A stretch of 41,615 nt of DNA, taken from positions 1 to 41,615 of the IMG/VR virus record IMGVR_UViG_3300043426_000449. One strand, 5' to 3'. The position numbers were made by a program, and so were the translations under genes. Below the pieces are notes generated by a model. The model was given only the letters and a program-made list of their open reading frames with translations, had not been told where the DNA came from and made no database searches. Shown piece after piece: positions 15,766-23,488 of the stretch (position 1 is its first letter; each line of letters opens with the position of its first letter). The DNA is from a virus.

Positions 15766-16186
15766 AACTCACCTTATTGTAATCAGTCAACACATTGTAA
15801 AGTAAAGCAGGTGAATACCGCCAAGATTCGGACAACCCCAACGCCTCAGCACACCATTCCGAGCAAAAATAAGCGCCTTCTCGGTGTGCGTTAGCCGCCA
15901 ATGCTTGCCCCACGATAGCGCCTACAAAGTCATAGGGATTGCTTTGTGTACGTTCAAAAAACTGCTTAATACGCGGATAATCAGCCCACGGCAGCGGGAC
16001 TAATTCCCAATCCTCAGGTAACAGCTCAAGTACCTTAGCGCGTACTCCCCCATCACGAGGACTAGAGGAGTAACACAACCCATTAGGCGCTACTAGCTCC
16101 ACATGAGAGTAAAGTGATACCGTGCGAAACCGTATCACCCGATCAACCCAATCGCCTTTTTTACGATAAAAAGCGGCTTGAATCAT
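15737..16186 (-). CDS. Permuted papain-like (NlpC/P60-related) cysteine peptidase
   Basis: A 149-residue protein with the circularly permuted order of the YiiX-type branch of the NlpC/P60 superfamily: a His early (YSHVEL, His28) and the nucleophile late (FCSEWCAEALG, Cys108, with a second Cys at 112). The GDWVDRVIRF start and YDFVGAIVG segment are also usual for the phage members. The family cleaves amide bonds in peptides or lipids; in phages the substrate is mostly unknown, with peptidoglycan peptides a likely one. It is cytosolic by sequence and encoded between fibre and connector genes, so it may be a virion-associated envelope enzyme. It overlaps the next gene by 29 bases. Confidence 0.75.
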   Translation of the reverse strand: MIQAAFYRKKGDWVDRVIRFRTVSLYSHVELVAPNGLCYSSSPRDGGVRAKVLELLPEDWELVPLPWADYPRIKQFFERTQSNPYDFVGAIVGQALAANAHREGAYFCSEWCAEALGLSESWRYSPALLYNVLTDYNKVSYDDTRRIAL

Positions 16187-16188
16187 AG

Positions 16189-16608
16189 TTAGGCAACTTC
16201 AGGCACAGGGAAGAATTGAGCGCGGAATGGCTCCCACGTTGCTTGGAAAGCATCAATATTATCAGCAGTTAGAATCAAGCTATTGCCATTCGCAAACTTG
16301 AAATTAACGGGCGTAAACGGTTTATTTGATATTTTGCAGGCTATGTAGCGCGTTAGCATAACGCCTAATCCGTTTTGATCAGCTTCTGTTGCCGAGCACA
16401 TTACCCCCTGAAACTCGACGCCTTTAAGCTGCTCCGCTTTGCGCTCAGCTTGCTTTTCAGTATCATCCAACTCAATCAGGTACTTTTGATTCTTACTGAC
16501 AGCGTTACCTGTTTCATCAAGATAAGTGTCGTAAAACTCCACACCCTCAAAATCTGCTTGAGCACCAAAAAACTCTACAATACCCGTAGTAGTATTAATT
16601 AATTTCAT
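16189..16608 (-). CDS. DUF4376-like tail-fibre-associated protein
   Basis: A 139-residue protein. The C-terminal half (KGVEFQGVMCSATEADQNGL, then NFKFANGNSLILTADN) fits the DUF4376 pattern found at the end of, or next to, phage tail-fibre genes, often taken as fibre-assembly or host-interaction modules. The N-terminal half (MKLINTTTGIVEFFG) is a short beta domain. The ORF could begin 30 bases earlier, but the ATG at 16608 has GAGGTG eight bases upstream and forms a TAATG overlap with the preceding stop, so I use it. It directly follows the fibre-tip candidate, which suits a partner or chaperone role. Confidence 0.65.
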   Translation of the reverse strand: MKLINTTTGIVEFFGAQADFEGVEFYDTYLDETGNAVSKNQKYLIELDDTEKQAERKAEQLKGVEFQGVMCSATEADQNGLGVMLTRYIACKISNKPFTPVNFKFANGNSLILTADNIDAFQATWEPFRAQFFPVPEVA

Positions 16609-17363
16609 TATTTCACCTCGCCATGATAGACAAACCAAGCGCCTTTAATCCAAATAGGTTGATTACCCAAGTTAATTAAGCGGATATAGGTATTACCAAA
16701 TATACGGGGCATTGCCACATTCTCAGCTAAGGCAAATAAATCATTGAAATTAGTAGTACCCCAATTTTGCCCATGCAAATTTAAGGATCGATATTTAGCA
16801 TCGTTCAAAAAATAGCGAGGCTCTCTGTAGTTAGGTGTAGGGTTTCCTGTTGTTACGAGTTGATGATGACTGCCAATACTATTAGCTAATAGGGCTATGC
16901 GCGTCTGAGCACCGTATTTACCAAGGTTGGCAGGGTCTTCTTGCCCACCATGTCTTGTCCCTACTGCTATATTGGCATATAGCGATACCACTCCAGTGAG
17001 CTGCTTAGAGGATTGATAACTATCATTGGCATAAGGACTTATTGTGCTTAAATAGTTTTTGCCCACTATCCCTGGTATTTTACGCCGCAAATCCACAAAG
17101 CAATTCTCAGGCGCGTAGTCCTCTGCCGCCGAAAACTCAAAATCCACGGCATTTTGATAACTAGCAAATCGTGGCTCTAACTTAATAGGGGTAGCACTAG
17201 CATCCCATAACGTGTCGACTAAACCAAACCCTGAATTAATCTCTGCCATACGGTCACGAACTAATTTCTCTAAGGCTGCCACCCTCGACTCAGCATCGGG
17301 CAACATACCCTTTACAGTCTTTTCTAAATTTTGCACCGCCAATGCGGTTTCTGCACAACTCAT
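16608..17363 (-). CDS. Fibre tip-like structural protein
   Basis: A 251-residue protein not matching a family I can name. The first 45 residues are a short heptad-like helix (VQNLEKTVKGMLPDAE, VAALEKLVRDRMAEI) suited to trimerisation. The remainder is Asn/Gly/Tyr/aromatic-rich beta sequence (ISPYANDSYQSS, VSLYANIAVGTRH, NLHGQNWGTTNF) ending in IWIKGAWFVYHGEVK. A trimeric fibre end or receptor-binding part is likely. It lies between the 733-residue fibre gene and the DUF4376-like gene; spacing to the former is 4 bases. Role is inferred from architecture and neighbours. Confidence 0.6.
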   Translation of the reverse strand: MSCAETALAVQNLEKTVKGMLPDAESRVAALEKLVRDRMAEINSGFGLVDTLWDASATPIKLEPRFASYQNAVDFEFSAAEDYAPENCFVDLRRKIPGIVGKNYLSTISPYANDSYQSSKQLTGVVSLYANIAVGTRHGGQEDPANLGKYGAQTRIALLANSIGSHHQLVTTGNPTPNYREPRYFLNDAKYRSLNLHGQNWGTTNFNDLFALAENVAMPRIFGNTYIRLINLGNQPIWIKGAWFVYHGEVK

Positions 17364-17367
17364 AAAT

Positions 17368-19569
17368 TTATGCTCCTATGGTTTTCTCTAAATCTAATAA
17401 ACGTTTTTCATGCTTTAAACTTTCTGTTACTTGATTAATAGCTAAAGCATTCCAGCTACATTGCTCACGCTGCATAGCTTCACTGGTGGCTTGAGCGTAA
17501 GAACCTTCGTAAAATGAAAAGGGGATGGGGTAGCGCACTCTAAATGCGCCTACATTCGGTATATGGGGTAAGATAATGGGCACGCCCGATGTAGTATGTT
17601 TACGAGCTATGCCATCAGCGCAGCGCACCCAGCGATAATTAGCGGCAGTATCTGCCGCATCCGCTGCCGACTTAGTGCCACTTTCATATAGCTCTATAGG
17701 GGTACAATAAAAATTAAGAGTGGGGTGATAACCCTCTAACGGGTTATTTTCGGCATAACCTTTACTGGTACTATAAGTACTAGCTTTGTTGATAGGGCGT
17801 GCTCTCCACTTATGCAGTGGAGTCAGAATCACCACCTCCAGTGGTATCATTTTAGTAAAGCGTAATTCCTCAGTACCTACAATGACGGGGGATACTTCTG
17901 GGCGCGTTGTTTTGGCAACCCATAAGGTAGGGTCGTTATAGCCACGCTTTGCACCACTGCGATTGCTTGCATCAAGATACTGTGCGCTATAAAAACGGTT
18001 GTAATAGGCTGCATTTAAAGGCTTGGCAGAGCTAAATTCTGTTAAACGATCTTGTAGACCATATTGGTCATATTGCTCAGTTAAATAAGCTCCATCACCA
18101 TCCAGTCCACAGATTTTGCTAAACATCTCATCAATTAAATCAGGCTGATAAATATTGCCATTGCTATCAGCTACACGAGATTTAATTCTAAACCGCGCAT
18201 GTGCGGTTTGCTCTAACTGTGACTGACTTAAGCCTAAACGTTGGCGCATCAAAATATCATCAACACTCTCTAGTGTTGTGGCTAATGGGTAGTCAACCAA
18301 ATTACCCACTGGCATCAAACACACGCGACTTTTACGCACCGCAATGTGGGACTTGCCTTTCGCATCGACCCGTTTTACAAAAGCATGCCAGTACGCAATG
18401 TTTTCTAACCTGTCTTTATGACCGCCTTCGTTATAGTAACGCACATGATTCAGCAGTTCGGTCATCGTCGAGGCATTGATTTTATGTCGACCGGACGTAA
18501 ACGTATCAACAATGTTTTGTGTTAATACCTCATCCCACATTTCCTCGTAAGCGATGCACACTTTAAACGCATTGGCAAAGTCGGCTACATCACTAGCTGG
18601 ACGCTTACCCACCGCTACCTCAAAGTACTCACGCATTTTGGCAATTTGTAACTCAACTGTAGGCTGTGCTAACACATCAGGCGGTACATCCGGAGTTTGC
18701 ACCGGTTGAGTGGCTAACCAATTTGACCCTACAGGGGCAGGCATTCTAGGCTCGTAATCTGTATGGCGACGACCAATAGGTTTCCCGTCGACAATTGCCT
18801 TCCCTTCTGCCATGCCCAATAGCATACGCTCTTCGCCAAAATCACTATGGTCGTGGATACCCAAAGCAGAGTAGTTATTGGTAAAAGGGCGATTAAACGC
18901 AAACTGCCCGCCGTAAGTATATTGCCGCCCTAGCAAGAAGCCGGATTGCCCCATGCTTCTCAGTACTTCAGCAAAGTACTCCTCTTGATCAGCCGATACT
19001 AAGGCGATATTTTCAAGATCTTGCTGGACTACACCTAAGTTATGCTCAGTGTTACTGAAGTCTTTTCTAAGCAAAATCAGTCGCTTTAATAAGCTATCTA
19101 CTTGTTCATCTAGTACAGCTAAATGATTTTGAGCCTCTAACTCAGCTTTATAACGTTGCAAATTTTCCGTAACGTTATCAATTGCTAAAGCCAGCACGGC
19201 TTCTAACTGCGACCAATCTTCCGGCAGCCAGCCTTCATCTAGTTTGCCGTTAGCATCGGCAATCGGCACATTACCCGGAGTAGGAGTAACGCTATACCCA
19301 CCGCCAAACACCACTGCCTCAGCATCATTGAGCAGCTTGACTACATCCGTATATTTAGCATCAATCGTTTGCTTCAGCGTCTGTACTTGCTGTAAGAGCT
19401 TACGAGTATCATCTTCAGATGATTGAGCATTGTTTGCAGCCGTTTCAGAGCGTTCTACTGAGGTATTGAGCCGCGACTTAATCAGTAGGCATTGTTCTAA
19501 TAGCTCAGTGGTTTCTTGGGTTAGGCGCGAGAGTTCTTCATAGGCTCGCTGGATAGGAGTATCAGTCAT
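17368..19569 (-). CDS. Large fibre-like protein with N-terminal coiled coil
   Basis: A 733-residue protein of unknown family. Residues 1-85 and about 125-200 are coiled coil (Asn/Gln/Leu heptads), separated by a Gly/Pro segment, GGGYSVTPTPGNVPIADANG, of a sort often seen next to fibre anchors. From about 205 on it is a mixed alpha/beta body with no recognised motif. The C-terminus returns to a helix (SLKHEKRLLDLEKTIG). Its ATG overlaps the upstream coiled-coil gene by four bases (ATGA). Together with genes on both sides it forms a fibre cassette placed between the capsid and connector genes. No enzyme motif is seen, and no diversity-generating repeat. Confidence 0.6.
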   Translation of the reverse strand: MTDTPIQRAYEELSRLTQETTELLEQCLLIKSRLNTSVERSETAANNAQSSEDDTRKLLQQVQTLKQTIDAKYTDVVKLLNDAEAVVFGGGYSVTPTPGNVPIADANGKLDEGWLPEDWSQLEAVLALAIDNVTENLQRYKAELEAQNHLAVLDEQVDSLLKRLILLRKDFSNTEHNLGVVQQDLENIALVSADQEEYFAEVLRSMGQSGFLLGRQYTYGGQFAFNRPFTNNYSALGIHDHSDFGEERMLLGMAEGKAIVDGKPIGRRHTDYEPRMPAPVGSNWLATQPVQTPDVPPDVLAQPTVELQIAKMREYFEVAVGKRPASDVADFANAFKVCIAYEEMWDEVLTQNIVDTFTSGRHKINASTMTELLNHVRYYNEGGHKDRLENIAYWHAFVKRVDAKGKSHIAVRKSRVCLMPVGNLVDYPLATTLESVDDILMRQRLGLSQSQLEQTAHARFRIKSRVADSNGNIYQPDLIDEMFSKICGLDGDGAYLTEQYDQYGLQDRLTEFSSAKPLNAAYYNRFYSAQYLDASNRSGAKRGYNDPTLWVAKTTRPEVSPVIVGTEELRFTKMIPLEVVILTPLHKWRARPINKASTYSTSKGYAENNPLEGYHPTLNFYCTPIELYESGTKSAADAADTAANYRWVRCADGIARKHTTSGVPIILPHIPNVGAFRVRYPIPFSFYEGSYAQATSEAMQREQCSWNALAINQVTESLKHEKRLLDLEKTIGA

Positions 19570-20942
19570 GCGAGTACATGCTCCATCATAATGAGGCGTT
19601 GGGTTTTAATCAGGGAGGCAGCATTAGAAAGCACACCAGAAAACGCCACCCAGATCATAGATTCGTATTGAGTTTCGACTCGTTGAGCAGAGGCTTCAGC
19701 GTTAATGGCATAACGTGCAGAATCGTTTTTAGCAGCAATGGATTGTGCTTGAGCGGCACTACTTTGTTGTGCAGATTGCCCCGCACTGGCTGCCGCTTGT
19801 TGTGCCACTTGAGCAGATTGTTCGGCACGATTAGCCGAGTACCTAGCATCAGTACTGGCAGTAAAGGCAATATCAGATGCTTGCTGTGCAGATTTTTGAG
19901 CCTCTTGCGTTTGAGCTGCAAGTACTTGCACCTGACTCAAACTAACACTAGCCTCGTTAGCAAAACCCGCCGCTTTAATATGGTGATACTCAGCCGCCCG
20001 TGCAGATAAACACGCATCACCTGCATTATTAACCGCTTTAGTTGCAGCACTAGTAGCCGCATTAGCAGCATTGCGAGTTTCACATGCTGCCAAATCAGCC
20101 TGTAATTCAGAGTTCTTAGCAGCAAAGGCACTGACTACAGCTTGATCACGCGCTGTCATTAGCTCACGACCCAAACGCTCTATCTCACTAATTTTAGTAA
20201 TCAGTGTTTGATACGATTGCTTAATACCTTTTTCAGCAGCAACTACTTGATCTGTGAGTTGTCGTACCTGTGCTAATAAGCCGCGCACTTCATTACGTTG
20301 CAACTCCACTGCATAATTAGATTGCAGTACTTTATTAGCAGCCTCCTCAGCTTTACGTCTGCACTCACACGCAGATCGTGCCCGTTCAGTCGCTTCTAAT
20401 GAGGCAGTTTCAGCAACGCCTACCAATGCCCGTACTTGTTCTTGTACTTGCTTGGCACGCTCTACTTGTACCTGCACGCCCTTTTCAGTAGTTGCCACTT
20501 GTTGCGCATGAGTAGCCGAAGAACGCTCTAATGATTCGGTATTTTGTTGAGCGCGTAACGTTTTAGTTAATGCAGCTTGAGCCGATTGATTCAGTACACC
20601 CGTGTCTTGAGCTAATTGTTTCATTAGCTCATACCAGCGTTGCAACTCGTTTTCGTTATTTAAGACACGTTGTAAGTCATCTGCACTACGTTGAGCGTAA
20701 GACTGTATTTCTTTATACAGTGGCTCTAGTTCGTTGCGTACTTCTACTGCAAGATGAGCAATAGTTTCTGCATGCAGTGCATGACGCTTGACAATACCGT
20801 CTTGCAATTGCCCGTCATCACGCACCACCGCGCCAAGCTTTTGATTGACGCGACCAAATTCTTGGCTAACTCCATCCAGTTCACGATCAAGTTGCACACC
20901 GGAGACAGTAGTACTAAAGGCATATTGACGGGTATAAGTCAT
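19566..20942 (-). CDS. Coiled-coil fibre shaft protein
   Basis: A 458-residue protein, almost wholly Ala/Gln/Glu/Ser heptad helices from about residue 60 to 440, such as SAQQASDIAFTASTDARYSA. The N-terminus (QLDRELDGVSQEFGRVNQ, then VRDDGQLQDGIV) resembles the virion-anchoring start of many tail-fibre proteins, where an RDDG-L-NG-V pattern is common. The probable role is a long trimeric shaft carrying the larger fibre protein made from the next gene. The low sequence complexity produces long open frames on the other strand, which I treat as shadows. It is 2 bases from its upstream neighbour and overlaps the downstream gene by four bases. Confidence 0.65.
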   Translation of the reverse strand: MTYTRQYAFSTTVSGVQLDRELDGVSQEFGRVNQKLGAVVRDDGQLQDGIVKRHALHAETIAHLAVEVRNELEPLYKEIQSYAQRSADDLQRVLNNENELQRWYELMKQLAQDTGVLNQSAQAALTKTLRAQQNTESLERSSATHAQQVATTEKGVQVQVERAKQVQEQVRALVGVAETASLEATERARSACECRRKAEEAANKVLQSNYAVELQRNEVRGLLAQVRQLTDQVVAAEKGIKQSYQTLITKISEIERLGRELMTARDQAVVSAFAAKNSELQADLAACETRNAANAATSAATKAVNNAGDACLSARAAEYHHIKAAGFANEASVSLSQVQVLAAQTQEAQKSAQQASDIAFTASTDARYSANRAEQSAQVAQQAAASAGQSAQQSSAAQAQSIAAKNDSARYAINAEASAQRVETQYESMIWVAFSGVLSNAASLIKTQRLIMMEHVLA

Positions 20943-20944
20943 AG

Positions 20945-21268
20945 TTACACCACTTTATCTTCGGTTGATTTGTCAATCTCAGACTCTTTAGTAACTTTAG
21001 CTTTTTTCTTAATCAACCCTTTTAGTTTGTTATCAGCAGGTAAACCATAGGCAGACTCAACCGCAGCAGCACCATATTTCATAACTAAGCGCGAGTACTC
21101 ATTTGACTCATCAATCGGTAGTTCTCGCACCTCATCACTATCCGCTACTAATTCAGTCTCGTTATGCACCGCCTGCAATAACTTAACCTCATGCTCAGGC
21201 ACACGAACTTCTAACGTATTCATGCTATCCATTACGATAGCAACGACAACAGTATTTACAGCAACCAT
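20945..21268 (-). CDS. Small unknown protein after the capsid gene
   Basis: A 107-residue protein that I do not recognise. The N-terminal part is beta-like (VNTVVVAIVMDSMNTLEVRV), the middle is acidic, and the C-terminus is Lys/Glu-rich and likely disordered. A strong AAGGAG ribosome site lies eight bases before the ATG at 21268, suggesting high expression. The position directly after the major capsid gene fits a head decoration or fibre-assembly factor, but nothing in the sequence proves either. Confidence 0.6.
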   Translation of the reverse strand: MVAVNTVVVAIVMDSMNTLEVRVPEHEVKLLQAVHNETELVADSDEVRELPIDESNEYSRLVMKYGAAAVESAYGLPADNKLKGLIKKKAKVTKESEIDKSTEDKVV

Positions 21269-21280
21269 AATGACTACTCC

Positions 21281-22321
21281 TTAGCTAATCGTGATAAGCG
21301 CATGAGCATTCATACGATTCACTGTGAGCGCACTTTTGCCAGTAATAGCAAAGCTATGTACATAGGTTTTCTTGTCGCGGCTAGGAGTGCGAGGCAACAT
21401 CCAGTGACCATCAATAGTACGCAAACGGAGATGATTCATATTGAGCATGTAGCAGCGCTTAGACCACGCCGGACTAGGGCAATCCATCGCATCTAAATCA
21501 TCAAAAGCAGGATCCCAAACTAAAGGAATACCTTTAAAGGTCATTTCACTAATGCCACCCTCAATCGCCATCGTGCGACCCGCCATGACCTCAATATGCG
21601 CAAACTCACGCACAGCAGCCGCATAAGCATCCAGAAAATCTTGACCCACTATAATAAAGTCAGGCTTACCACCATTGCGGATACAGGCACGCCAAACTTT
21701 TTCCATCGTAGAGAGCAGGTTAGATTTAGTAAGATTCAACGCGATATGATTACGCCACCACGGTTTCGTTGCCCGATCAATCCCACCGATCACACCTGTG
21801 GTAGGATTAACAGAAATCAGACCATCCAATCCGACTAAAGCTTCTGGGGATGCAGTACCATCTTGATGTAATGCGAGGTCTAGTTTTTGTTCTAAGCCCA
21901 GCCCCAGCACTTCCATCTTTTCATTAAATAAATTAACGAGCTGGACCTTTTCACCCTCACTGGCAGTCGGTGGATTTTTGCGCTTCTCATCCGTGAGAAT
22001 AATACCGTTTTGCACCATCTCATCTTCGCAAACTTCAAATCCATCATGAAAGGAGCGCCACGGGAAATTAGCATGAGCTAGCGTATTACGCTTGTTGTAC
22101 GTGACTTCTTTATCGCAGTTATACCACTGGAAGTTAGAGCCGTAATTGGTACGCAATTGTTCAACAATAAACTGCTTGCCCCCCGGAAATGGCTTTTTCT
22201 TTTCGAGTAGTTTTTTTAATAACGGGCGCTCAGTAGCAATTTGATCGACGGGAGTATTTTTTAGATAGTAATCGAGACTGGCGTAACCAGCCTCCTTAAT
22301 TTGATCGGAACTAAAGGGCAT
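21281..22321 (-). CDS. Major capsid protein
   Basis: A 346-residue protein encoded directly after portal and scaffold, the standard place for the major head protein. Features consistent with a coat subunit are the basic segment LLKKLLEKKKPFPGGKQFIV near the N-terminus, the long domain with the strand-turn KPWWRNHIALNLTKSN, and KPDFIIVGQDFLDAYAA, a pattern common in phage capsid P-domains. Its ATG has GAGGAC five bases upstream. The unusually long 194-bp gap upstream holds an exact 20-bp direct repeat and an operator-like site, so capsid synthesis may have its own control. Identification is by context and pattern; fold type (HK97-like) is assumed. Confidence 0.8.
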   Translation of the reverse strand: MPFSSDQIKEAGYASLDYYLKNTPVDQIATERPLLKKLLEKKKPFPGGKQFIVEQLRTNYGSNFQWYNCDKEVTYNKRNTLAHANFPWRSFHDGFEVCEDEMVQNGIILTDEKRKNPPTASEGEKVQLVNLFNEKMEVLGLGLEQKLDLALHQDGTASPEALVGLDGLISVNPTTGVIGGIDRATKPWWRNHIALNLTKSNLLSTMEKVWRACIRNGGKPDFIIVGQDFLDAYAAAVREFAHIEVMAGRTMAIEGGISEMTFKGIPLVWDPAFDDLDAMDCPSPAWSKRCYMLNMNHLRLRTIDGHWMLPRTPSRDKKTYVHSFAITGKSALTVNRMNAHALITIS

Positions 22322-22390
22322 GATGTCCTCGGACGTAATAAATAAAATCAGTTAGTTATTACCGTCTTTGAACATCATCGATGCACAGGA

Positions 22391-22458
22391 CGCGACCCCT
22401 GTTACTGCGTTGACGGGTAGATTTAACCCATGCCAGACCGCGACCCCTGTTACTGCGT
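22391..22458 (-). repeat. Exact 20-bp direct repeat in the capsid gene leader
   Basis: CGCGACCCCTGTTACTGCGT occurs at 22391-22410 and again at 22439-22458, 48 bases apart. Between and beside the copies, TAGATTTAACCC (22418-22429) is partly mirrored by GTTAAATCTAACCC (22466-22479). On the coding (-) strand the block lies 70-140 bases before the capsid ATG, in the only sizeable gap of the late operon. It could be a duplicated leader element, a processing site or a promoter part. Seen directly; function unknown. Confidence 0.85.
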
Positions 22459-22495
22459 AAATGCGTTAAATCTAACCCATTATAATTAAATGAGC

Positions 22496-22512
22496 GTACC
22501 TAGTGCGGTACA
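22496..22512 (-). promoter_or_regulatory. Operator-like site GTACCTAGTGCGGTACA, copy A
   Basis: The 17-bp sequence matches copy B at 29602-29618 in 16 of 17 positions. GTACC and GGTAC form inverted arms. It lies just past the scaffold stop and at the start of the capsid leader. Occurrence before two separate late genes suggests a shared regulator binding site. Confidence 0.5.
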
Positions 22513-22515
22513 ACC

Positions 22516-23478
22516 TTACCAACCTAGTGCAGCACCAATAGCAGCCTCCAACGATTTAGGCTCAGCAGGTTTGGATTTACCACCCGCACCCGCAGGACGT
22601 AAATGCGACTGAGGTTTCTTAGTGCTCGCAGGCATACTCAAATTCTGGTACAACATAGCCACCACACCAGCCCATTGGCTAGGTTGATACTGTTGACCAA
22701 TGTTACTAATTTGCCCCGCTAAACGTTGCATCTTAGCCTTGTAATCGGGATCAGTACGCGCCCACTCAGCTTCCAACTGCTGTACTTGTTGTACTGCCAC
22801 CTCTACAGCTTGTTGATACTGTTGCAACTCTTGAGAGTTACGTTGCTCATGTGCTTGCTGTTGACGATACTCAGACTCCAACTTACGCGCCCGAGCTAGT
22901 TCTAAAGCCCGTTCAGGTGTTAAATTAAATTCCTCCACCTCTTGCTTAAGGTCGGGAAAATCATCTAAGACATCTTTTTGAGGTACAGACTTAATACCCC
23001 CTCTCAGTACTAGATCATTCCGTACTCTATCTAACATCTCAACCGCTTGTTGAAACTGTCCGTTACGTACCGCCCTGCTAAAATCCAGTAGTTGCACAAA
23101 CTCAGCGGGACTACTCACGCTGTCATCTAATAGAGCACGTAACGATTCAAACTTACCCGCTCGTTCAGATAGGTCCTGGAAACGCTGTTGAGCACGAGGC
23201 GCTAAACCCGCCTTAATTTGCTCATCAGTCAGTGGCGTATCATCGGCTTCTTTTTTCTTGTCTGAGGATAAACTTTCCTTTCCTTGTTCACCCTCATACT
23301 CCTCTTCAGATTCAGAGCTATCCTGTTCCTCCTCTACTTCCTGTTCTTCAACATCTTCAGAGACATCATCCTGTTCTACTGCTTCTACAGGTGCAGCTTC
23401 AGGCTCATCCGTTGATGCAGGCGCTAATGCCTCATTCACAGCACCCAACATTCCTTCAATCATTTTTTCATCAGACAT
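22516..23478 (-). CDS. Scaffolding protein
   Basis: A 320-residue protein between portal and capsid genes. The first 80 residues are extremely acidic (VSEDVEEQEVEEEQDSSESE), followed by helical, Gln/Glu-rich coiled coil to about 265, and the tail is basic (ASTKKPQSHLRPAG, GKSKPAEPKS). An acidic N-terminus, coiled-coil body and basic coat-binding C-terminus are typical of internal scaffolds of P22- and HK97-like heads, which guide procapsid assembly and leave or are cleaved. AGGAG stands seven bases before the ATG at 23478. No protease motif is present, so it is not a fused maturation protease. Confidence 0.8.
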   Translation of the reverse strand: MSDEKMIEGMLGAVNEALAPASTDEPEAAPVEAVEQDDVSEDVEEQEVEEEQDSSESEEEYEGEQGKESLSSDKKKEADDTPLTDEQIKAGLAPRAQQRFQDLSERAGKFESLRALLDDSVSSPAEFVQLLDFSRAVRNGQFQQAVEMLDRVRNDLVLRGGIKSVPQKDVLDDFPDLKQEVEEFNLTPERALELARARKLESEYRQQQAHEQRNSQELQQYQQAVEVAVQQVQQLEAEWARTDPDYKAKMQRLAGQISNIGQQYQPSQWAGVVAMLYQNLSMPASTKKPQSHLRPAGAGGKSKPAEPKSLEAAIGAALGW

Positions 23479-23488
23479 GGTAAAACTC

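Noticed and set aside
19578-20009. Rightward open frame of 143 codons
   Set aside because: Shadow of the Ala/Gln-rich coiled-coil gene on the other strand; no ribosome site and no protein-like pattern.
16608-20942. Diversity-generating retroelement in the fibre genes
   Set aside because: No reverse transcriptase gene and no template/variable repeat pair; the only fibre repeats are low-complexity coiled coil.
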